Source of the DNA: Nitrososphaerales archaeon TH1177
GTDB lineage: Archaea; Thermoproteota; Nitrososphaeria; Nitrososphaerales; Nitrososphaeraceae
Reading direction: 5' to 3'
Length of the DNA stretch: 12,294 nt
NCBI GenBank assembly: GCA_014523515.1
Contig: JAATVJ010000066.1
Location: forward strand, 1 to 12,294
The translations under genes and the position numbers were made by a program. The notes under the pieces were generated by a model. It saw only the letters and a program-made list of their open reading frames with translations, ran no database searches and was not told the DNA's origin. This document shows, in pieces, positions 6,880-12,294 of this stretch; the stretch's first letter is position 1, and each line of letters opens with the position of its first letter.

Positions 6880-7980
6880 ATGGAAAATGAATCACAATCA
6901 AATGCTAATGTTGCAATAATTGATCTAGATATTCAAGATATAGAAGGTATAGGTCCTACTACTGCAAAAAAATTGAAAGATGCCGGTATTATTTCTGTAA
7001 TGGATTTAGCTGTAGCCAGTGCAGAAGAACTATCTGAAAGTATCAATGCTACAAAAGAAACAGCAGCTTCCTTTATAATTTCAGCTCAAAAACTATTAAG
7101 AGAAACAAATGTCTTAGATAAGGAATTTGTTACTGCAGATGATGCATTACAAAAAAGAAGATCACTGCTTAGATGTTCCACAGGTTCTTACGCATTAGAT
7201 GATCTTTTACTTGGAGGAATAGAAACACAGGCTTTAACAGAATTCTATGGTGAATTCGGATCAGGTAAATCTCAAGTTTGTCATACTTTATGTGTAACAG
7301 CAAAACAACCAATTGAGGCAGGTGGATTAAATAGCTCTGTTATCTATATAGATACAGAAGGTACATTTAGACCAGAACGAGTTGAACAAATAGCAAGAGC
7401 AAGAGGATTTGAGCCTACAGAAATTCTTAAAAGTATAGCAGTTTGCAAAGTTTATAACAGCTCTCACCTTGAATTAATAGTTAAAGATTTAGGAAAATAT
7501 ATTGACGATTTTAAAGCAAAATTAGTTGTAATTGATAGCATAATATCTCTTCATAGAGCTGAATTTTCTGGAAGAGGAACTTTAGCGGATAGACAACAAC
7601 GATTAAACGGTATGTTACATAAATTAATAAGATTAGCAGAGATATACAACATAGCAATAGTCATAACAAATCAAGTACAGTCTTCACCTGATACGTTCTT
7701 TGGCGATCCTACAAAAGCTACAGGAGGTAATGTTTTAGGTCATGCTTCCACATATAGAATTTATCTTAGAAAATCCGGAGAAAATAGAATAGCAAAAATG
7801 ATGGATTCACCATATCATCCTTATTCAGATACAAGGTTTACAGTTACTGAAAAAGGAGCAGACGATATAGAAGAGCAAACACCGAAGAAGGGAAGTAAAA
7901 GATCAACAACAACAACATCAGCATCATCAAAGAAGAAAGAAGAAGATGATGAAGAAGAAGAAGAAGCTCAACAGGATTAA
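6880..7980 (+). CDS. radA: DNA repair and recombination protein RadA, with a charged C-terminal tail
   Basis: RadA is the archaeal RecA/Rad51 homologue. It forms filaments on single-stranded DNA and drives ATP-dependent strand exchange. Counting from ATG 6880 (366 residues), a helix-hairpin-helix domain (IEGIGPTTAKKLKDAG) is near residues 20-75. A polymerisation motif FVTA is at about 83-86, Walker A GEFGSGKS at about 124-131 and Walker B LVVID at about 215-219; loop regions with ADRQQRLNGML and TNQVQSS follow. The core ends near TEKGADDIEEQ. About 34 extra residues follow: Lys/Ser/Thr-rich, then Lys-rich, then a run of Glu/Asp, ending AQQD. The usual RadA stops soon after the core, so this tail is unusual. 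An in-frame TTG at 6868 would add four residues but fits the TATA box poorly. The gene follows tRNA-Trp and converges with the membrane-protein gene at 8037. Confidence 0.97.
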   Translation: MENESQSNANVAIIDLDIQDIEGIGPTTAKKLKDAGIISVMDLAVASAEELSESINATKETAASFIISAQKLLRETNVLDKEFVTADDALQKRRSLLRCSTGSYALDDLLLGGIETQALTEFYGEFGSGKSQVCHTLCVTAKQPIEAGGLNSSVIYIDTEGTFRPERVEQIARARGFEPTEILKSIAVCKVYNSSHLELIVKDLGKYIDDFKAKLVVIDSIISLHRAEFSGRGTLADRQQRLNGMLHKLIRLAEIYNIAIVITNQVQSSPDTFFGDPTKATGGNVLGHASTYRIYLRKSGENRIAKMMDSPYHPYSDTRFTVTEKGADDIEEQTPKKGSKRSTTTTSASSKKKEEDDEEEEEAQQD

Positions 7981-8036
7981 ATAAAAAATAATAATAATAA
8001 TGATGGATGGACTGTAGGGTTAAATTCTTATATTTT

Positions 8037-8315
8037 TTATTGTTTATCATATAACTTTTTTTTACTAAAAAACCATTTTCCTAATCTTATTATTGCTATA
8101 CCACAAGCGATAACAACAAGAATAATTACTAGAACTATTGGAGCGATCAATAAATTTAATGGATAGGGAGCATTTGAAATGTATATACATTTAGGTCCAT
8201 TTTCACATAATTTTGTAATAGGAAAGACAAGTAATACTGTTGCAAAGATAACTAAAAAAATTGTGCCAATTGATGCAATAATTGCACCTACTTTAATTAC
8301 CAATTCATAATTCAT
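8037..8315 (-). CDS. Small two-helix membrane protein, unknown function
   Basis: A 92-residue protein with two long hydrophobic helices, at about residues 6-32 and 54-77. They are separated by a short loop with two Cys (KLCENGPKCIYISN), which could form a disulfide if the loop lies outside the cell. The C-terminus is Lys-rich and probably cytoplasmic (RLGKWFFSKKKLYDKQ), giving both termini inside by the positive-inside rule. No named family is recognised. It converges on radA with a 56-base gap, and the T-rich stretch at 8031-8040 may help end radA transcription. Confidence 0.8.
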   Translation of the reverse strand: MNYELVIKVGAIIASIGTIFLVIFATVLLVFPITKLCENGPKCIYISNAPYPLNLLIAPIVLVIILVVIACGIAIIRLGKWFFSKKKLYDKQ

Positions 8316-8375
8316 ATTGTAATCGCATGAAGTTTATTATTAATAAGTTATTATTATTATTTTTATTTTTAATAT

Positions 8376-8393
8376 CATCAGTTTCTTCTGATG
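8376..8393. repeat. Inverted repeat (6-bp stem) at a 3' gene end
   Basis: CATCAG-TTTCTT-CTGATG forms a perfect 6-bp stem with a 6-base loop, three bases beyond the stop codon of the gene at 8397-8999. It could be a terminator or mRNA-end hairpin for that leftward gene. No T-run follows it on the minus strand, so a bacterial-type terminator is not supported. Confidence 0.4.
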
Positions 8394-8396
8394 TAA

Positions 8397-8999
8397 TTAG
8401 AGCTTTGATATATCTATTGTTACAAATCGATAAAAATCATTATATGTTACCTTAGAATATTTTTCATTATAATAGATAAATGGAAGATTTTTGTGTTCAT
8501 GTGCATCCCATAAATCGTGAACTTGTTCAAAATATTCCTTTTTGTTTTTTCCTTTAAGTCTTAAGATTTCATGTAATAAAACATGTGAAACTCTTGCACA
8601 ATTATAATCTGCAAAAAATTTTGAAATTTGCTCTTTTGATTCTATATGTTCAGGTCTTTTCCATTGAACCATACCAAAGTTATTTGTAGCATATCCAGAT
8701 ACATTACAATCAGTCCAAAAGGGTTTGAAATATGAGAGATAAAAATGATATACTGATTTACCTCTGTCTTGATGATCTCTTAATAAATAAGCTAATGACA
8801 TTCGATCAAATAATCTTCCAGTGATCACAGGAAGAATATCAGCATTAATACTAAAATTTAAAGCAAAATTTCTTTTTGTCCACCAATGAAAGAATTTAAC
8901 CATAGAAGAGACATAATCCCAATCTTCTTCTTGTCTTTTTTCCCATTCTTCATTTTTTGCGACATATATGAAAAAAAGTTTATTTAAATTGGATTGCAT
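8397..8999 (-). CDS. Hypothetical protein, 200 residues
   Basis: I do not recognise a family. The protein is soluble, rich in aromatic residues (Trp, Tyr, Phe) and predicted largely helical. The middle holds many His/Asp/Glu residues, notably SHVLLHEILRLKG and YFEQVHDLWDAHEH at about residues 137-170. This spacing recalls metal-binding helices, but a true HExxH zincin motif is absent (HEILR). The conserved-looking ends, an N-terminal NKLFFIYVAKNEEW and a C-terminal FVTIDISKL, and the clean composition say it is a real gene. The ATG at 8997-8999 is the only reasonable start. A structural or enzymatic role cannot be assigned. Confidence 0.85.
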   Translation of the reverse strand: MQSNLNKLFFIYVAKNEEWEKRQEEDWDYVSSMVKFFHWWTKRNFALNFSINADILPVITGRLFDRMSLAYLLRDHQDRGKSVYHFYLSYFKPFWTDCNVSGYATNNFGMVQWKRPEHIESKEQISKFFADYNCARVSHVLLHEILRLKGKNKKEYFEQVHDLWDAHEHKNLPFIYYNEKYSKVTYNDFYRFVTIDISKL

Positions 9000-9038
9000 A
9001 GCCTTTTGAAAAATTTCTCCTAATTGTTATTAGAACAA

Positions 9039-9323
9039 CTATAACAACAACAACAACAACAACAACCACAATTGTAATAATTGATTATTACAATTACAAT
9101 GATACATATTATTATTTTGAAAAAGAGATGTAATATGAGGGTTAACCATGTATTTCATCAATCTATAATTATAGCCAAAAGATTCTCTACCACTAATAAT
9201 ATTGCAATTGCTAGGTATCTTGAATTCATCCATATACATATTCCTTTGTAAAAATACAATAAAAAACCTATCTAATAATAACGTTAACCAATAAATAATA
9301 ATGATAAAATGGAAGTTAATCAA
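9039..9323 (-). CDS. Doubtful small ORF ending in a CAA/TTG repeat
   Basis: The frame from 9323 starts with a hydrophobic stretch of doubtful quality. The more protein-like part begins at Met29-Met31 (ATG at 9237-9239 or 9231-9233: MDEFKIPSNCNIISGRESFG) and includes Asn/Cys-rich residues (YHCNCNNQ). The last residues are poly-Leu because the reading crosses an AAC8 triplet repeat at 9043-9066. It could be a short real protein whose 3' end was captured by the microsatellite, or chance. No promoter or family supports it. Confidence 0.3.
   Translation of the reverse strand: MINFHFIIIIYWLTLLLDRFFIVFLQRNMYMDEFKIPSNCNIISGRESFGYNYRLMKYMVNPHITSLFQNNNMYHCNCNNQLLQLWLLLLLLLL
9043..9066. repeat. AAC triplet microsatellite (8 units)
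   Basis: Eight uninterrupted AAC units, followed by a related ACCACAATTG. It lies between the start of the 200-residue gene (8999) and the small ORF to its right. Length variation here would change the end of that ORF or the upstream region of the 200-residue gene. Confidence 0.9.
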
Positions 9324-9324
9324 G

Positions 9325-9333
9325 AATATATTA
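9325..9333 (+). promoter_or_regulatory. TATA box of the SirB1-like gene
   Basis: AATATATTA is centred 23-26 bases upstream of the tandem TTG codons at 9352 and 9355, consistent with a leaderless mRNA. It supports the TTG start in the absence of any ATG nearby. Confidence 0.5.
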
Positions 9334-9351
9334 GACTACATAATATATTAA

Positions 9352-10227
9352 TTGTTGGACGATCTTGATTTAAAAATTAACGATTGGACTGTAAATACAG
9401 TTAATTCTCTAATAAAACCTAACAAGCTTGATAAAATTGCGGAATGTGCTTTAGAACTTTCAAAAATAATTTACTATAATGATATGAATGTAGAAAAATA
9501 TTTAGATGAAATAAATTTGATGCAAAAGGAACTTAATATTAAAAGAGAAAGATCTAATATCAATTTTAGTAGACCGACTCAAATAATAGAGTTAATAAAT
9601 GATTATATGTTTAAAGAAAAAGAATTCAAAGCTAATATATATGATTACCAAAATCCATTAAATAATTTTTTAAATGTTGTGCTTGAAAAGAGAATAGGAA
9701 TTCCTATTACATTATCAATAATATATATCACTCTTGCACAATCAATCAACTTTAAGTTGTATCCGGTTAATTTTCCACGACATTTTCTAGTTAAATATGA
9801 ATTAGATGATGTTAATAATAATGAGATAATAATTGATCCCTTTAATCAAGGTAGAATAATGGATGATTATGCTTTAAAAAACTTAATGGATAGTTTTTTT
9901 CCAAATCAAAATATTCCATTAACAAAAAAATTAATTGAAAAAACTAATTTATCCCAAGTAATGATACGAATTCTAAATAATGTAAAAGATAGCTTTTTTG
10001 AAATTCAAGAGTTTGATAAATTAAATATAGCAAATGAAATGATTTTTGCAATAGATCCTCAAAATATATATGCAATCAGGGACAAAGGAATAATATTACA
10101 TGAGAAAGATCCAGAAAAATCCTTAGAATTTTTGAATCGATATTTAGAGCTCGAACCAGAAGCAAACGACGCTGATATTGTTTTAAAGATTATTAAAAGC
10201 ATAAGAGAAGAAAAAAAGAATAGATAA
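9352..10227 (+). CDS. SirB1 family protein (transglutaminase-like domain plus TPR)
   Basis: A 291-residue protein with the SirB1/Transglut_core2 arrangement: an N-terminal helical region, then NPLNNFLNVVLEKRIGIPIT (about 101-120; DPxNxxLxxVLxxxxGIPI in the family). LYPVNFPRHFLVKY follows (about 136-149, His144), then IIIDPFNQGRIM (about 160-170, Asp162). The C-terminal third (about 200-285) reads as one or two tetratricopeptide-like repeats (NIANEMIFAIDPQNIYAIRD, then EKSLEFLNRYLELEPEAND). The transglutaminase Cys is not evident at the GIPIT position, as in other SirB1 proteins, so catalysis is doubtful; a protein-interaction role is more likely but unproven. The start is TTG; two TTG codons stand in tandem and either may be used. 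Confidence 0.9.
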   Translation: MLDDLDLKINDWTVNTVNSLIKPNKLDKIAECALELSKIIYYNDMNVEKYLDEINLMQKELNIKRERSNINFSRPTQIIELINDYMFKEKEFKANIYDYQNPLNNFLNVVLEKRIGIPITLSIIYITLAQSINFKLYPVNFPRHFLVKYELDDVNNNEIIIDPFNQGRIMDDYALKNLMDSFFPNQNIPLTKKLIEKTNLSQVMIRILNNVKDSFFEIQEFDKLNIANEMIFAIDPQNIYAIRDKGIILHEKDPEKSLEFLNRYLELEPEANDADIVLKIIKSIREEKKNR

Positions 10228-10314
10228 GAGTGTATATTAGGAAGTTTGTATGTAGTAGACACATTATTATTATTATTATTATTTAGTTTATAAATAGAAG
10301 AAAAAAAGAATAGA
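10206..10314. repeat. Duplicated 19-mer flanking an ATT7 microsatellite
   Basis: The purine-rich 19-mer AGAAGAAAAAAAGAATAGA occurs at 10206-10224 (end of the SirB1-like gene) and again at 10296-10314, just outside the 3' end of the small gene at 10316. Between them lies ATT repeated seven times (10263-10283). The 90-base offset suggests a small duplication or gene-conversion event between two gene ends. Confidence 0.75.
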
Positions 10315-10315
10315 C

Positions 10316-10489
10316 TTATTTTAATATTGGAAAATCTTTTTGCAATTTTATAAATAAATCTTTTGCATTCTTTCTTGCATCGTCTTTAATTTCTTCGTTA
10401 AAGATAGTATTGCTAAGAGAATCCAATATAGTTTGTAGTTCTTGTTCATTTATAGAAAGCTCATATTTATCTTTAGTCATATTTTTCAT
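10316..10489 (-). CDS. Small protein, 57 residues
   Basis: On the minus strand an ATG at 10487-10489 opens 57 codons to a TAA at 10316-10318. The product (MKNMTKDKYELSINEQELQ...) is acidic/basic mixed and helical, with amphipathic spacing in QTILDSLSNTIF and DDARKNAKDLFIKLQKD. It lacks membrane segments, Cys or a recognised motif. The residue composition is far from the Ile/Asn/Tyr/Phe noise seen in non-coding frames here, which is the main reason to call it real. A TATA-like stretch on the minus strand at 10505-10515 lies 21 bases from this ATG and 30 from a second ATG (codon 4), so either start is possible. Function unknown. Confidence 0.65.
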   Translation of the reverse strand: MKNMTKDKYELSINEQELQTILDSLSNTIFNEEIKDDARKNAKDLFIKLQKDFPILK

Positions 10490-10620
10490 AATTCAGTATA
10501 AAGTAATATAAAATTCTATTCATTATGAAAAATTATTATGAGATGGAATAAAAAAATAAATATTTACATCATTTAGCAGCAGGATAATATCAATTTAATT
10601 ATTATTATAAACAAAATTTA

Positions 10621-11142
10621 TTAGATGAATTTACACCAAGGAAGAATATCTTCTCTCTTTAATTTATCAAGCTTTATATTTGCTTCTTGTAGTAATATGT
10701 TACCATCTTCAGGATAATCATGTAGAACAACAATTCTTTCGATGCCTACAGTTATGCACATTTTACTACATTCTAAGCAAGGTGCAAATGTACTATACAA
10801 GGTTGTACCTTTTGTGCTTGAACCGTTTCCAAATAATGCACATTGCATGATTGCGTTAGCTTCAGCGTGAGTGCATAAACATCTTTCTAAATTAACCCCT
10901 GAATTTATTTTTCCATTAATTCTTTCTTGACATCTTTTGCATCCACCATCTATACAATTAAGTATTCCAGGAGGAGTTCCATTATAACCTGTTGCTATCT
11001 GCCGATTATCTCTAACTATAACTGCTCCTATTTGCCTGGTAAGGCAATTAGATCTTAATTTTGCAATTTCTGCTTGAAGCATAAAATATTCATCCCAAGT
11101 TGGCCGTACTTTGTTCCAATTTAACATATTTTTTTCTTGCAT
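10621..11142 (-). CDS. dCMP deaminase family protein (CDA-like zinc enzyme)
   Basis: A 173-residue member of the cytidine/deoxycytidylate deaminase superfamily, close to ComEB/dCMP deaminase length. The zinc and catalytic motif is complete: THAEANAI (His92, Glu94) and APCLECSKMC (Cys122, Cys125). IGAVIVRDNRQIATGYNGTPPG (about 38-59) is the substrate-binding segment typical of dCMP deaminases. GGCKRCQER with the later CLC before HAE resembles the second zinc site of that group. It converts dCMP to dUMP, feeding dTMP synthesis; family assignment is firm and substrate is inferred. A TATA-like box on the minus strand (11168-11175) lies about 29 bases upstream of the ATG, fitting a leaderless mRNA. 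Confidence 0.95.
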   Translation of the reverse strand: MQEKNMLNWNKVRPTWDEYFMLQAEIAKLRSNCLTRQIGAVIVRDNRQIATGYNGTPPGILNCIDGGCKRCQERINGKINSGVNLERCLCTHAEANAIMQCALFGNGSSTKGTTLYSTFAPCLECSKMCITVGIERIVVLHDYPEDGNILLQEANIKLDKLKREDILPWCKFI

Positions 11143-11167
11143 ACACTAATTTTGGATCAACTATAAT

Positions 11168-11175
11168 AATATAAA
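11168..11175 (-). promoter_or_regulatory. TATA box of the dCMP deaminase gene
   Basis: The minus strand reads TTTATATT about 29 bases upstream of the ATG at 11142, with no ribosome binding site between. This is compatible with a leader of only a few bases. Confidence 0.5.
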
Positions 11176-11258
11176 CATGGATATAGTATTATAAATTCTA
11201 AAAATTTTTATGTGAATTTTATAATTAAGATCAATAAGTTAGGAGAGTAAATAATAGT

Positions 11259-11819
11259 ATGCGTAGTTCTTTACAAAAAAATGATGAGAAAAGGGCAAGA
11301 ACAATCTTTCTTGTTGTATTTTACTTTTGTGCTATAACAATGTTCCTAATTACTTTTTACTCTTTATACGTAAGCCTACAAGAATATTTAAGTACAGGAA
11401 AAGTCGTTATAGGTGAAATTCTTGTCAATACAGAATTTCCTTTTCCAGGATTAGCAAAATTGGTAACTTATTTAATGATAGTTACTGTTGTTGGTTGGTA
11501 TTGCGTTACAAAATTAGGAGCAGATAAAGTAAATACAATTTCTGAATCGATAAAATCTATTGTTCAATTAATTGTTCTTGCAATAATGGTAATATCGTTA
11601 TATGAATTTATTTATAATTTTGTTATATGGAATTCATTCATTACAGTAGATGCAATAAATGGAATAATAAGATTAGATGATATAAATGTGCCCTATCCTA
11701 ATCCTAATACACCATGGAATCCAGTATTTGCTACAAAAATGTCTTTATCCGCTCTATTGATTTCTGCTCATGGATTTTATCTTATCTCAAAACATAAGCG
11801 CCAAGATCAAATAGTTTAA
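11259..11819 (+). CDS. Four-helix membrane protein, unknown function
   Basis: A 186-residue integral membrane protein with hydrophobic helices at about residues 15-38, 65-84, 98-126 and 159-178, and a charged N-terminus (MRSSLQKNDEKRARTIF). A loop between helices 3 and 4 is Pro/Asn-rich (VPYPNPNTPWNP), probably extracytoplasmic. The C-terminus is basic (SKHKRQDQIV). I do not recognise a named family. AGGAG at 11241-11245 is 13 bases before the ATG, somewhat far for a Shine-Dalgarno site. It diverges from the dCMP deaminase gene, sharing a 116-base promoter region, and converges with the M20 peptidase gene. Confidence 0.87.
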   Translation: MRSSLQKNDEKRARTIFLVVFYFCAITMFLITFYSLYVSLQEYLSTGKVVIGEILVNTEFPFPGLAKLVTYLMIVTVVGWYCVTKLGADKVNTISESIKSIVQLIVLAIMVISLYEFIYNFVIWNSFITVDAINGIIRLDDINVPYPNPNTPWNPVFATKMSLSALLISAHGFYLISKHKRQDQIV

Positions 11820-11846
11820 TGTGGAAAAAAATTCTATTAATTACAA

Positions 11847-12294
11847 TTAATTATAGTTTTCCATAATTTCTCCTATACATTTTGTAATATTAATTAAAAG
11901 ATCAATTCTTGCAAATTCGTTTGGAGAATGGATTCTAGAGTATACATATGTACTGCCTATTGAAACAGAAGATGCTTTGAGAATCTTTTGAAATGAGTGC
12001 ATTGGTCCAGTCCCAGCTGATGAGATATTTAAAATTACATCTCCAAAAACTCTTTTTGCTGACTCTGTTATTATTTTAACAAATGGATCATTTGGAGAAG
12101 TTCTCGCAGCTGCTTCTCCATGAATGAAATTGATATTTATATTTTTGAAACCTAAGTCTTTAATATGTTGTTGAAGTTTAGCAAATTGTTTTTGTGGATC
12201 CATATCAGGAACAAGACGAAAGTCAAGTTTAACTTTTGCAAATGATGGGATTATAGTTTTAGCACCCTGTTCTACATATCCTGAAACAAAACCA
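11847..12294 (-). CDS. M20 family metallopeptidase, C-terminal part (runs off window)
   Basis: The gene enters from the right edge, so only about 148 C-terminal codons are present. The part at 12204-12293 reads GFVSGYVEQGAKTIIPSFAK and continues VKLDFRLVPDMDPQKQ, the end of the M20 dimerisation (lid) domain. The rest returns to the catalytic domain, with SAGTGPMHSF and YSRIHSPNEF, the latter carrying the C-terminal zinc-ligand His of ArgE/DapE/CPG2-type enzymes. The ATG at 12201-12203 (MDPQ) is internal, not a start. The substrate (peptide, acyl-amino acid or similar) cannot be told from this half. Confidence 0.93.
   Translation of the reverse strand, partial: GFVSGYVEQGAKTIIPSFAKVKLDFRLVPDMDPQKQFAKLQQHIKDLGFKNININFIHGEAAARTSPNDPFVKIITESAKRVFGDVILNISSAGTGPMHSFQKILKASSVSIGSTYVYSRIHSPNEFARIDLLINITKCIGEIMENYN

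Noticed and set aside
7844..8050. Minus-strand poly-Leu frame
   Set aside because: It is the antisense of the RadA charged-tail repeats; the Leu runs come from the triplet repeat.
8376..8399. Box C/D guide RNA candidate (CTGATGA on the minus strand)
   Set aside because: Only one overlapping C-like/D-like element is present; there is no second C/D pair at guide spacing, and the element is explained by the 6-bp inverted repeat.
10059..10262. Minus-strand 67-codon frame
   Set aside because: Antisense to the TPR-like end of the SirB1-like gene.

Overview
This is a strongly AT-rich archaeal chromosomal window. It most likely comes from an ammonia-oxidising archaeon of the Nitrososphaeria (Thaumarchaeota), perhaps near Nitrososphaera or Nitrosocosmicus; that placement is inference. 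The support is an archaeal RadA recombinase, small winged-helix regulators of the ArnR1-like type, tRNA genes carrying several introns including ones at non-canonical positions, and TATA-like boxes about 24-31 bases upstream of start codons with little or no leader. No insertion sequence, CRISPR array, rRNA or phage module is visible.

Layout. Bases 1-428 (minus) hold the N-terminal part of a secreted or membrane-anchored dienelactone hydrolase-like protein. Bases 556-3035 (plus) are a decay zone: a membrane-protein gene with a one-base frameshift, a cytochrome P450 gene without its 5' third fused to the end of that gene, and a helix-turn-helix/coiled-coil gene with several lesions. An intron-containing tRNA-Asp (minus) lies inside this zone. 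Then come an inositol-monophosphatase/FBPase-family enzyme (3292-4143, minus), a small unknown protein (4486-4827, minus), a matrixin-type zinc protease with a TTG start (4957-5601, plus) and two winged-helix regulators (5798-6073 and 6160-6405, minus). A two-intron tRNA-Trp (6612-6748, plus) precedes radA (6880-7980, plus).

Downstream of radA are a two-helix membrane protein and an unknown 200-residue protein (both minus), a doubtful small ORF ending in a CAA repeat, a SirB1/transglutaminase-like TPR protein (9352-10227, plus), a 57-codon small gene (10316-10489, minus), a dCMP-deaminase-family enzyme (10621-11142, minus), a four-helix membrane protein (11259-11819, plus) and the C-terminal part of an M20 metallopeptidase (11847-12294, minus, runs off the window).

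Most genes appear to be single transcription units; I see no clear multi-gene operon and no coherent new system. The best-supported unusual items are the tRNA introns (one with a complete bulge-helix-bulge that I could fold by hand), the cluster of broken genes around tRNA-Asp, the long charged tail of RadA, and triplet microsatellites that recur inside and outside genes.
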